Assembly: GCF_001644665.1 (NCBI RefSeq)
Contig: NZ_CP011393.1
Span: 1,138,001 to 1,202,000 of the forward strand
Direction: 5' to 3'
Source: Fervidobacterium pennivorans
Lineage (GTDB): Bacteria; Thermotogota; Thermotogae; Thermotogales; Fervidobacteriaceae
Length of the DNA: 64,000 bases
This document shows, one piece after another, positions 16,074 to 23,415 of this stretch. A program made the position numbers and the translations under genes. The notes below the pieces were generated by a model. That model saw nothing but the letters and a program-made list of their open reading frames with translations, was not told the origin of the DNA and searched no databases. The number at the start of each line of letters is the position of its first letter. Positions within the stretch are counted from its first letter, which is position 1.

Positions 16074-17587
16074 GGACTATTAAATTGACCATTTTAATTG
16101 TTTTTACCTTTTTTGTAATTTTTGATGCCACTGTTCTTGCTTTAACTGCTAATTTTTCAAATATACCTCTTTCTGAATTTTTGAATTACATATCATCTCA
16201 AGAAAAATTGAATTTTGTTTATCCATCCAAGCTGGGAAACGTACCAATCTCAGTTGACCTTCAAAATGTAGATGTCGAAACTGCCTTGAGAATGGTTTTA
16301 TTACCGCTAAGATTTGACTATGAAAAGGTCAGTAACGATACTTATTTGATAATTGACCTCTCTTCCTATGCTCACATGCCAAATTATGTATCAGTATACG
16401 AACCACGTTACACAGACCCTAAAACATTAAGAGTAATACTTCAAAAGATTGGAATTGAGAGTTTTCTTTTGAATGGCAAACTGGTCTACTACACAAGCAC
16501 TAAAAATCAGCTATCACAAGTGGCTGATTTATTAGCCAATCTCGATGTAACTGAAAGTATTTCTTCGCACATGCTTTTGGTCAAATTTAGCTACTTTTCA
16601 TTATCTGAATTCCACTTGTTGAAAGAAATTTCAGCGGAAGATTTCGGAAAAATACTTTTCAAAGAAAAATACAAAAGCCTTTTACAGGATACACATTATG
16701 TTTTGTTTAACTATTCTTCTGAAAAACAAAACTCTAATCTTGAAGAATTTTCGGCAAGAGAACCATCACATGAATCTATCCCAGAGTCGATTCTAGCAAA
16801 GTTCGAATTTAACGAACATGATATTAAGGTAAAGCTTGAACTTTTAAGAAAAAATGAGAGTACCATCTTGAAGGTTTTAAACGACCTCACGGAATCTGAG
16901 TTACCACTTTCTGAAATAACGGATGGAGAAAACTTAAATGAAACTTTTGAAAATGTCGTGTTTTTAAAGTCAGGTAACTTCGTTGTTGGCATACAAGCTT
17001 ACAAAATCGATGCTCGTTCTTTATTAATCAATGAAAATACAATATCCATGATTTCTAATAAGGATTTTAGAAAAGTTCAGAGTAACGTTTTACAAAATTC
17101 ATTTGAAGTTACGATCAACGCATCCGTTACGGAAGTAACCATAGCAAACGAAAATAAAAGGTTCTATATGAAATTAACAAACAACTCGCAAAATGGATGG
17201 ACAGACTGGAATGTACAATCCACAGGTGTTTTAGTAAAAATTTTGGATAAAACCTACGCCGGTGTTCTGTTTAACTTGTTTGATAACACTCTGTATTTAG
17301 TAATAGATGACGAAATCAACATTTTCAAACAATTCTCTTTAACACCTAGAATCTTGTTTAATGTCAATTCCGGTTCATTCTCAACTTCCATAGGTTCAGA
17401 ATTTTCTCTATCTCTTTCCGGAGTATCAGTATTAATCAGTGGTAGAATATCGAAAGATTCTTCAGCAATTACACCCATCTTTAACTTCAAAGCTGCTCTG
17501 GGATTTAAATCAGGTCTTATCGAATACTGGGTAGGTGTTAATTTAGAGGACAATAGAATAGGATTTTACGGGGCTATTAAGTGGTAA
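16070..17587 (+). CDS. STN-domain secretin-like protein with a unique C-terminal half
   Basis: A 505-aa secreted protein (signal peptide to about Ala25). It has an STN domain at about 25-80 (LTANFSNIPLSEFLNYISSQEKLNF, ETALRMVLLPLRFDY), like its neighbour, and an N1-like domain at about 90-150 (TDPKTLRVILQKIG, QLSQVADLLANLD). The C-terminal half lacks the secretin signature. Its last ~130 residues alternate polar and hydrophobic residues and end VNLEDNRIGFYGAIKW, which looks like a membrane beta-barrel. The ATGA overlap with the upstream secretin gene implies coupled synthesis. It may be a paralog that interacts with the secretin ring. Confidence 0.55.
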   Translation: MRTIKLTILIVFTFFVIFDATVLALTANFSNIPLSEFLNYISSQEKLNFVYPSKLGNVPISVDLQNVDVETALRMVLLPLRFDYEKVSNDTYLIIDLSSYAHMPNYVSVYEPRYTDPKTLRVILQKIGIESFLLNGKLVYYTSTKNQLSQVADLLANLDVTESISSHMLLVKFSYFSLSEFHLLKEISAEDFGKILFKEKYKSLLQDTHYVLFNYSSEKQNSNLEEFSAREPSHESIPESILAKFEFNEHDIKVKLELLRKNESTILKVLNDLTESELPLSEITDGENLNETFENVVFLKSGNFVVGIQAYKIDARSLLINENTISMISNKDFRKVQSNVLQNSFEVTINASVTEVTIANENKRFYMKLTNNSQNGWTDWNVQSTGVLVKILDKTYAGVLFNLFDNTLYLVIDDEINIFKQFSLTPRILFNVNSGSFSTSIGSEFSLSLSGVSVLISGRISKDSSAITPIFNFKAALGFKSGLIEYWVGVNLEDNRIGFYGAIKW

Positions 17588-17618
17588 ACTAAAACAAAGT
17601 GTTTCGTAACGTCTGCAT

Positions 17619-18044
17619 TCAGAAAGGATAAAATGTGAATTCCAACACAACAGGGAATTCTTCTGCTTGCAAGTTCTCCCAGTCTATTTCAAAAACTACC
17701 GACAAGTTGCCCTGTAAATTTTTAGGAGTTACCACAAGAACTTCACCAACGCCTATTGTTTCTGAGCCAATTTTCACTTGCTTTGGTACAACCAACGGTT
17801 GAATCGAAGTCTCGGCAACATAGACGTTTGCTGAAATCTTAAATTGTTTGTTTGAATATATTCTTATAAATCCAACCACCGATTCTGAATCTCCTCTATC
17901 TACGGCTATAGGCTGCGTTTCATCATACTGCCATTCTACCTTTACCGTTTGTTTTACTGTAAAGGTAAGGATTTGACTCCATGTCGTTCCACCGGGTTCA
18001 ATAAGTGCGTAAAAAGTTCCAGATGCAAAGCTCTTTAAAGCAAT
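17619..18044 (-). pseudogene. Third small secreted paralog lacking a normal start and signal peptide
   Basis: The frame is open from 18074 down to the stop at 17619. It encodes TTWSQILTFTVKQTVKVEW and QYDETQPIAVD, then IRIYSNKQFK and a C-terminal LEFTFYPF, which align with the protein at 18567-19019 (WSQTLTFSVRQWIKVTW, DYDETQAFAID, ...FTFLPF). No ATG, GTG or TTG occurs in frame before residue ~55 (GTG 17879). The only near-start is ATT at 18044, just after the stop of the gene upstream, without a Shine-Dalgarno. It is either a 5'-truncated pseudogene, or translated by re-initiation at a non-standard codon. The shorter form from GTG 17879 would lack half the domain. Confidence 0.55.
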
Positions 18045-18045
18045 C

Positions 18046-18486
18046 TTAAAGGGGTAAAAATACGAAAGTGAACTCTACTTTGAAGTCTTCAGGCGGTTCG
18101 ATGTATGAAAAGTATATTACCATGGTTCCATAAATCCATTTGTTTGTGACAATTGTTGGGCTCGATGGATTCATAGATATAAATTGATTTTTTATTCTAA
18201 CACCAGTTACGGTCACACCTTGAACGTCTAAAACCTTTGGAATTACATAAAATTTGAATTTTACGTTGGAGTATATGTATATCGTTCCTATACTTACTCC
18301 TTGGTAAATCTCATCTATAATGAAAGTAGTTCCTTCATCATAATACCATTCTATGTTAATTGTATGAGATAAAGCAAGAGAACTAAAAATCAAAACGAAC
18401 AAAAAAACCAGAATTCGTCCAAATCCGAAAATACTTACATAATTGTGTATTTTTAGCAGAATCCTCAACTTCTTCATCACCTCCAC
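18046..18486 (-). CDS. Small secreted beta-rich protein, second paralog
   Basis: A protein of about 140 aa with a long N-terminal hydrophobic segment (GRILVFLFVLIFSSLALS) acting as signal peptide or anchor. The mature part, IEWYYDEGTTFIIDE, IGTIYIYSNVKFKFY and the end DFKVEFTFVFLPL, aligns with the two flanking paralogs but lacks their first conserved block (WSQxLTF). GGAGGTG lies just before ATG 18477, and TTG 18468 (11 nt after GGAGG) is another start option. Function unknown; it faces the secretin operon tail to tail and may be an exported subunit. Confidence 0.6.
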   Translation of the reverse strand: MEVMKKLRILLKIHNYVSIFGFGRILVFLFVLIFSSLALSHTINIEWYYDEGTTFIIDEIYQGVSIGTIYIYSNVKFKFYVIPKVLDVQGVTVTGVRIKNQFISMNPSSPTIVTNKWIYGTMVIYFSYIEPPEDFKVEFTFVFLPL

Positions 18487-18515
18487 AAGATTATATCACA
18501 ACTCATCCTAAAAAT

Positions 18516-18543
18516 AAAAAAGGGGCGTTTTGCCCCTTTTTTG
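18516..18543. terminator. Intrinsic terminator between two small secreted paralogs
   Basis: GGGGC (18522-18526) and GCCCC (18532-18536) form a short GC stem flanked by A6 and T6 runs, so it can work in both directions. It probably ends the transcript of the gene at 18567-19019. Confidence 0.7.
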
Positions 18544-18566
18544 CTTTTTTACTCTTAAATCAATTG

Positions 18567-19019
18567 TTAGAATGGAAGGAATGTAAAGTCAAATTTTACT
18601 GAAAAGTCATTTCCTACATTTAATACTTCAGGGTTGAATCCAATCTCAAGTACTCCGCTCAACAGTTTTGTAGAAACTTCCGTCGGAGTTGTCGAAGAGT
18701 TTGACAAAACTACTGAACCTACTTTGACCGATACAACATTCACGCCTGATGGGAGTGTGTTACCAATACCATAGTAAAGTTTGAAGCTCTTGTTGGACTT
18801 AAATTCAATGTTTCCAACTGTTGCCGTATAGCTTGTGTCGTCAATTGCAAAAGCTTGCGTTTCATCGTAATCCCAAGTGACTTTTATCCACTGGCGAACA
18901 GAAAAGGTTAGCGTTTGACTCCAGCTTGCATTTGGGTTGAATCTCAAGGAAACACTGCCTGCTGCGAAGATAAAACTTGCAAGAATCAATGTGACCAAAA
19001 CAACAAACACTTTTCTCAC
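18567..19019 (-). CDS. Small secreted beta-rich protein, first paralog
   Basis: A 150-aa protein with a clear signal peptide (VFVVLVTLILASFIFAAG, cut near Ala20). The mature part contains WSQTLTFSVRQWIKVTWDY, VGNIEFKSNKSFKLYY and VVSVKVGSVVLSNSS and ends DFSVKFDFTFLPF. The pattern of alternating hydrophobic residues and the terminal aromatic residue resemble fimbrial or barrel-forming proteins, but no family is recognised. GTG 19019 follows GGGAGGGG. It has its own promoter and terminator, suggesting strong separate expression relative to the secretin operon. Confidence 0.7.
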   Translation of the reverse strand: MRKVFVVLVTLILASFIFAAGSVSLRFNPNASWSQTLTFSVRQWIKVTWDYDETQAFAIDDTSYTATVGNIEFKSNKSFKLYYGIGNTLPSGVNVVSVKVGSVVLSNSSTTPTEVSTKLLSGVLEIGFNPEVLNVGNDFSVKFDFTFLPF

Positions 19020-19071
19020 AAAAACCCCTCCCTCACTTATATAGGTTGTAAACTTTCAAAGTCCACTTCAA

Positions 19072-19099
19072 ATTATATGGGTTTTCTTGTGCATAACAA
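19072..19099 (-). promoter_or_regulatory. Promoter of the first small secreted paralog
   Basis: On the minus strand TTGTTA (19099-19094), 16 bp, then TATAAT (19077-19072), about 53 bp before the GTG start at 19019. Confidence 0.5.
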
Positions 19100-19164
19100 A
19101 GGAAAAATGATAAAATTTTGATAAAAAATGAAGATGCACCAATCTTACAATTTTAAGCATAATA

Positions 19165-19196
19165 AAAACACTGGTGGCTTTAACCACCAGTGTTTT
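19165..19196. terminator. Strong intrinsic terminator after the decarboxylase operon
   Basis: AAAACACTGGTGG (19165-19177) pairs perfectly over 13 bp with CCACCAGTGTTTT (19184-19196) across a 6-nt loop. It lies 38 bp downstream of the biotin carrier gene on the minus strand. Confidence 0.85.
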
Positions 19197-19233
19197 GCCG
19201 GTAAAAATATTGGAGTTGTAGCGTTTAAAACTT

Positions 19234-19665
19234 TTACTCTAATTCCACAAGCACTTGTCCTGTATCTACGTTGTCCCCTTCTTTTACGTATATCTTCTTC
19301 ACAGTACCTGGCTTGTCTGATACTATATCATTTTCCATTTTCATAGCTTCAAGTATCACCAATTTTTGACCATATTCAACCTTTTGCCCTTCGCTAACAA
19401 GAATTTTTAGTATGACACCTGACATAGGGGATACTATTTTGGCTCCACCACCAATTTCTGACGTCGTTGAAACTGGAGCACTCTCTTGTTTTACCGGTTT
19501 ACTTTCAGGTTGAGTAGGTTTTGCTGACTGGACCTGTTGTTGAACAACAGGTTTTGGTTGTTCGAGAATTTGTGGTTGTTGCATTGGCTGGGCTGGTGTG
19601 CCGAGTTCTTCTACCTCAACAATGTACTCTTTTCCATTAACCCTAACAACAAACTTTCTCACCAT
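19234..19665 (-). CDS. Biotin carboxyl carrier subunit of Na+-pumping decarboxylase
   Basis: A 143-aa protein. The C-terminal biotinyl domain (about 72-143) has the biotinylation motif EAMKMEND with Lys109 as the acceptor. A flexible Gln/Pro-rich linker (25-65) joins it to an N-terminal VRKFVVRVNGKEYIVEVEE segment typical of MmdC/GcdC. The biotin carries CO2 from the carboxyltransferase to the membrane beta subunit. It overlaps the OadG-like gene by 7 bp. The biotin ligase gene birA is at 41628-42341 in this window. Confidence 0.9.
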   Translation of the reverse strand: MVRKFVVRVNGKEYIVEVEELGTPAQPMQQPQILEQPKPVVQQQVQSAKPTQPESKPVKQESAPVSTTSEIGGGAKIVSPMSGVILKILVSEGQKVEYGQKLVILEAMKMENDIVSDKPGTVKKIYVKEGDNVDTGQVLVELE

Positions 19666-20192
19666 CTATTTCCACCTCGCCATCCGTATGTTCTCCATTC
19701 TTCCCAACCACGTTGACCTTTGGTTCTTGGTACATTCGAGGAAGCTCTGTTAATGGATCTAATTTTTATATTCGTTCCAAGCATGGCATAAATAGCCGCA
19801 AAAACAGCTGCTATTTCTTCTGTTTCATCTACCCCCGCTGGCATGGCTTCTTGACTTTGTTTTTTTGCAACCGATTGCATCAATCCTTCGTTTTGTTCTT
19901 TAGCAACCTCTCCGATCATTTTTGAGGACGGAGTTTTTATTCGCTTATTCTTACCTCTTCCAAAAACCTCCATCAATTTGAATATTGCGTAGAGTATTAC
20001 GAAAACAAGAAAAACAGTACTTACTCCTACAATTGTAACCGTAACCTCTATCGGCAATGCCGTAGGTGTAGCACTATGAGCTACCGGTTGGGCTGTTTGA
20101 GATAATGTAGTCGCAGTTTCATTGATTAGTTGTGTAGCAAGAACAGTTTGTGTTGCTTGCGCTGCCGTAGTTATTGTTGCTTCTATAGGCAT
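19659..20192 (-). CDS. OadG/MmdD-like gamma subunit of sodium-pump decarboxylase
   Basis: A 177-aa protein. One transmembrane helix lies at about 48-70 (VTVTIVGVSTVFLVFVILYAIFKLME), and the end SNVPRTKGQRGWEEWRTYGWRGGNRW carries the Trp/Gly-rich tail of the family. The N-terminal ~45 residues are a Thr/Ala-rich stretch, longer than usual. The subunit holds the carboxyltransferase to the membrane beta subunit. It is placed between the biotin carrier and carboxyltransferase genes. Confidence 0.8.
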   Translation of the reverse strand: MPIEATITTAAQATQTVLATQLINETATTLSQTAQPVAHSATPTALPIEVTVTIVGVSTVFLVFVILYAIFKLMEVFGRGKNKRIKTPSSKMIGEVAKEQNEGLMQSVAKKQSQEAMPAGVDETEEIAAVFAAIYAMLGTNIKIRSINRASSNVPRTKGQRGWEEWRTYGWRGGNRW

Positions 20193-20228
20193 CCGTTTAT
20201 CACCTCGGAAAGTTTTAAATTACTTAAA

Positions 20229-21773
20229 TCACAGCGGTATGTTTCCATGTTTTTTTCTAGGTCTTGATTCAACTTTCGTTGCGCTGTATTCAAGCGCTTT
20301 TATAATCCAGCTTCTCGTTTCTCTTGGGTCAATTACAGCATCTATATAACCTCTTGATGCTGCAACATACGGATTAGCAAAGAGTTGTCTGTATTCTTCT
20401 ATCTTTTGTTTTCTGGTTTCCTCTGGATTCTCCGAAGCATCTATTTCCTTTTTGAATATGATGTTAGCTGCGCCGTCAGGACCCATGACAGCTATCTCTG
20501 CTGTTGGCCACGCTGCCACAAAATCTGCACCAAGGTGCTTGCTTCCCATTGCGATGTAGGCTCCACCATACGCTTTTCTGAGGATTATCGTTATCTTTGG
20601 AACCGTTGCTTCACTGTAAGCATACAGCAACTTTGCACCGTGCCTAATTATTCCTCCGTGCTCCTGTTTTACGCCAGGGAGATACCCCGGTGTATCAACA
20701 AAGGTTACAATCGGTATGTTGAATGCATCGAGGAATCTTATGAACCTCGCCGCTTTGTCGGAAGAGTCTATGTCAAGCACCCCAGCAAGGTAGTTTGGTT
20801 GATTTGCAACTATACCTACCGCTTTTCCATTAATTCTTGCAAATCCAATAACTATGCTCTTTGCAAAGTGTTCGTGCACTTCAAAAAACGTTCCTTCATC
20901 AACGACCCTTCTTATAACATCACGTACATCAAAACCTTTCTTTGGGTCGACAGGAACAACTGTTTGTATATCAGATGTATCTGGCTCAATTATTTGCTCT
21001 TCTAAAGGAGGTTCTTCCATGTTGTTTTGTGGTATGTAGGAAAGTAGTTTCCTTACCGTCTCTATAGCCTGTCTATCATCTGAAGCTAAGAAATGTGCGT
21101 TTCCACTCTTTGTGTTGTGAACCAACGCGCCTCCAAGGTCTTCTTTTGATATATCTTCGCCCGTAACGGCTTTAATAACGTTTGGACCGGTAATAAACAT
21201 TTGAGCTGTTTGGTCAACCATAATAACGAAGTCAGTTATCGCAGGTGAGTAAACTGCACCTCCAGCACATGGACCAGCTATAACCGTGATTTGTGGTATT
21301 ACTCCAGAGGCTATCGTGTTTCTAAAGAATATCTCACCGTACCCGTAAAGCGAGTCAACGCCTTCCTGTATTCTTGCACCACCGGAATCGTTTATTCCAA
21401 CAAGGGGAATCCCCATCTTAAGAGCCAAATCCATTACCTTCATTATTTTTTTCGCATGCATTTCGCCGAGTGAACCACCCATGACCGTAAAATCTTGTGA
21501 GAAGGCAGCTACTGGTCTTCCATTCACCTTTCCAATTCCAGTAACAACACCATCAGCGGGTAATTTCATCTTATCAAGACCAAACATTGTATTTCTATGC
21601 TTTACGAATTTGTCAAGTTCTTCAAATGTTCCTTCGTCAAACAATAATTGTAACCTCTCGCGAGCCGTTAATTTTCCTTCAGCGTGTTGTTTGTCTATCT
21701 TCTCTTGTCCTCCACCTAATTCAACTTCAGCTTCAAGGGATTTCAGTTGTTGTATAAGTTCTTCCATTTCCAT
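20229..21773 (-). CDS. mmdA: Acyl-CoA carboxyltransferase, methylmalonyl-CoA decarboxylase alpha subunit
   Basis: A ~514-aa protein of the carboxyltransferase beta-type family (MmdA, propionyl-CoA carboxylase beta). Both crotonase-like halves are visible: AFSQDFTVMGGSLGEMHAKK with GINDSGGARIQEGVDSLYGYGEIF and AGPCAGGAVYSPA in the first; FVDTPGYLPGVKQEHGGIIRHGAKLLYAYSEATVPK with GGAYIAMGSKHLGAD in the second. It removes the carboxyl from (S)-methylmalonyl-CoA onto biotin. ATG 21773 is preferred because AGGGGTG is 6 nt before it. The neighbouring epimerase supports methylmalonyl-CoA as substrate. Confidence 0.9.
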   Translation of the reverse strand: MEMEELIQQLKSLEAEVELGGGQEKIDKQHAEGKLTARERLQLLFDEGTFEELDKFVKHRNTMFGLDKMKLPADGVVTGIGKVNGRPVAAFSQDFTVMGGSLGEMHAKKIMKVMDLALKMGIPLVGINDSGGARIQEGVDSLYGYGEIFFRNTIASGVIPQITVIAGPCAGGAVYSPAITDFVIMVDQTAQMFITGPNVIKAVTGEDISKEDLGGALVHNTKSGNAHFLASDDRQAIETVRKLLSYIPQNNMEEPPLEEQIIEPDTSDIQTVVPVDPKKGFDVRDVIRRVVDEGTFFEVHEHFAKSIVIGFARINGKAVGIVANQPNYLAGVLDIDSSDKAARFIRFLDAFNIPIVTFVDTPGYLPGVKQEHGGIIRHGAKLLYAYSEATVPKITIILRKAYGGAYIAMGSKHLGADFVAAWPTAEIAVMGPDGAANIIFKKEIDASENPEETRKQKIEEYRQLFANPYVAASRGYIDAVIDPRETRSWIIKALEYSATKVESRPRKKHGNIPL

Positions 21774-21800
21774 CCAGTTCACCCCTTTTGTCCACAGAAA

Positions 21801-22208
21801 TTAATGTTCGCCTTCAACAAGTTCAATTAAGGCTCCACCTGTTGTCTTTGGGTGCAAGAACAACACCCTCGTTCCACCTGCTCCCGGTTTTGGTTCCTCT
21901 GAAAGTGGCTGAAGCCCTTGTGCCTTTGCCAAAGCCGCTGCTTCGTCAATACCGTGAACGTTGAAAGCTATGTGATGTATGCCTTCACCCTTCTTTTCAA
22001 GAAAACCTGAAACTTCAGAATTTTCATTCATTGGTTCTAATAGTTCTATTCTCGTGTCACCAACTTTTATAAAGTAAACCCTTAGGCCTCTTTCGGGTAA
22101 CTCTTCTACCTCTGTAACTTCCAACCCAAGAAAGTCTTTGTAAAGTCTTAGTCTTTCTTTTGCATCCTTTACAGCTATTCCTATGTGGTCTATCCTGTTC
22201 GTATGCAT
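21801..22208 (-). CDS. mce: Methylmalonyl-CoA epimerase
   Basis: A 135-aa protein of the vicinal-oxygen-chelate fold. HIGIAVKDA (metal His near residue 9), IELLEPMNENSEVSGFLEKKGEGIHHIAFNV (second His and Glu) and the end GALIELVE match the family. It interconverts (R)- and (S)-methylmalonyl-CoA, linking the B12 mutase product to the decarboxylase encoded downstream. GGAGGTG precedes the ATG. It is first in the four-gene operon mce-mmdA-oadG-like-biotin carrier. Confidence 0.92.
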   Translation of the reverse strand: MHTNRIDHIGIAVKDAKERLRLYKDFLGLEVTEVEELPERGLRVYFIKVGDTRIELLEPMNENSEVSGFLEKKGEGIHHIAFNVHGIDEAAALAKAQGLQPLSEEPKPGAGGTRVLFLHPKTTGGALIELVEGEH

Positions 22209-22278
22209 AGTTTAACTCACCTCCGCAAGAGCTTTACTTAATCTGAAAATCGGATTTGAATTAATTATTCACACTAAT

Positions 22279-22306
22279 ATTGTACAGCTCTTTTTAAACT
22301 TCTCAA
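22279..22306 (-). promoter_or_regulatory. Promoter of the mce-mmdA operon
   Basis: On the minus strand TTGAGA (22306-22301), 16-bp spacer, TACAAT (22284-22279), about 70 bp before the epimerase ATG. Confidence 0.6.
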
Positions 22307-22322
22307 ACTTTTTTAAGCCGCT

Positions 22323-22646
22323 TCAAATCCAACCTAAGGCTTTTGCTGTCCTTTTCATAAAACTTTTGAGTGCTTCCTTCCCAACTTCAGTTTTTACGTA
22401 TATATCCTTGAATTCATTTTTCTCACATCTAATCACCTTCACAGTCCCTACAGCAATACAAGTCTCTGTATACGGCTCATCGATTAACGCTTCAAGACCA
22501 AAAACATCTGGAAGCTCCTCTGAAAGGAGTGTTTCGTATGTCCCCAAAGAGACCTTTACCTTTCCAGATTTTATAATGTAAACATACGGTTCCTGCTTGC
22601 CTTTTTCAATTATTGTATATCCATCTTCAAATTCAAGCGTTTCCAC
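22323..22646 (-). CDS. Small cyclic-nucleotide-binding-like protein
   Basis: A 107-aa protein that is essentially one cNMP-binding-type beta roll: FEDGYTIIEKGKQEPYVYIIKSGKVKVSLG, then LPDVFGLEALIDEPYTETCIAVGTVKVIRCEKNEF. The phosphate-binding cassette Arg of true cAMP receptors is not evident, so ligand binding is doubtful. No DNA-binding domain. GTG 22646 overlaps the end of the upstream gene by 14 bp and has its own GAGGTG site 7 nt before it. Together with the upstream gene it mirrors the fused protein at 30048-31259. Confidence 0.65.
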   Translation of the reverse strand: METLEFEDGYTIIEKGKQEPYVYIIKSGKVKVSLGTYETLLSEELPDVFGLEALIDEPYTETCIAVGTVKVIRCEKNEFKDIYVKTEVGKEALKSFMKRTAKALGWI

Positions 22647-23364
22647 GTAACATCACCTCTAAAACTTTTGCCATTTTTCCATATCGTCTGTATATTATGT
22701 TCCCCTCTTCTTTGTATATACTTTCCAATGTTTTTACCGCTTCGTAGCTGTAATCTAAAAGATGCGGATAGTAAAGTAAAACTTTTTTCAGCAAAGCTTT
22801 GGCAACATATCTATCATTTAGTACGATGTAAACCTTTGCTGCTGTCTCAATAAGGAACTTCGCACCAATTTGTTCTTCTGGGAAACGTTCCACAAATTTT
22901 TTCACCAAATTGACTTTTGTAAAAAGTTTATCCTCTTCCAAACTCTCTATAAGTTCTATTGCCTTTTCTTTGTCTTCAGGTAGTTCTCCCCCGGATAGTG
23001 TTAAAAGCGACTCAATTTGGTTTAGATATTCATCTATATTCTCTGTCTCAAAGTTGAAATCATCAAGGACTAAATTTTCAAAGTCTACGGAGGTTTGGTA
23101 TATAATTTTCCTAAGCTCTACAATATTTCGAATAATGTTTTCATAATCGCTCTCTATATCAGTTTCTACGAGCTCTGTTTCTTCTAAAGCTATGATGTCG
23201 TCTTCTAAAGGAAGCCCGAGTAAATACTCCAAAAGTGCTACATATTCACCTTTTGTTAAGTCATGGTAAGTGTTATTTCGAGTTTCTCGAACTGTGCCAG
23301 AAACTATTTTGAGAAGTGTTTTAGGTATCTCACCTTTTTTGAAAATTACCCCTTCGATTCTCAT
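22633..23364 (-). CDS. Protein with partial cNMP-like N terminus and helical repeats
   Basis: A ~243-aa protein. The first ~60 residues (IEGVIFKKGEIPKTLLKIVSGTVRE, LTKGEYVALLEYLLGL) resemble a cNMP-binding domain that is shortened. The rest is helical, probably TPR-like (LVKKFVERFPEEQIGAKFLIETAAKVYIVL and VAKALLKKVLLYYPHLLDY). ATG 23364 is preferred over GTG 23373 on ribosome-site spacing. Its layout corresponds to the first two thirds of the 403-aa protein at 30048-31259. Role unknown. Confidence 0.55.
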   Translation of the reverse strand: MRIEGVIFKKGEIPKTLLKIVSGTVRETRNNTYHDLTKGEYVALLEYLLGLPLEDDIIALEETELVETDIESDYENIIRNIVELRKIIYQTSVDFENLVLDDFNFETENIDEYLNQIESLLTLSGGELPEDKEKAIELIESLEEDKLFTKVNLVKKFVERFPEEQIGAKFLIETAAKVYIVLNDRYVAKALLKKVLLYYPHLLDYSYEAVKTLESIYKEEGNIIYRRYGKMAKVLEVMLRGNA

Positions 23365-23415
23365 CTCTTTCACTTCCCGTCATTGCAAAAGTCTTTCGTA
23401 AAAGCAAATAGAGTC

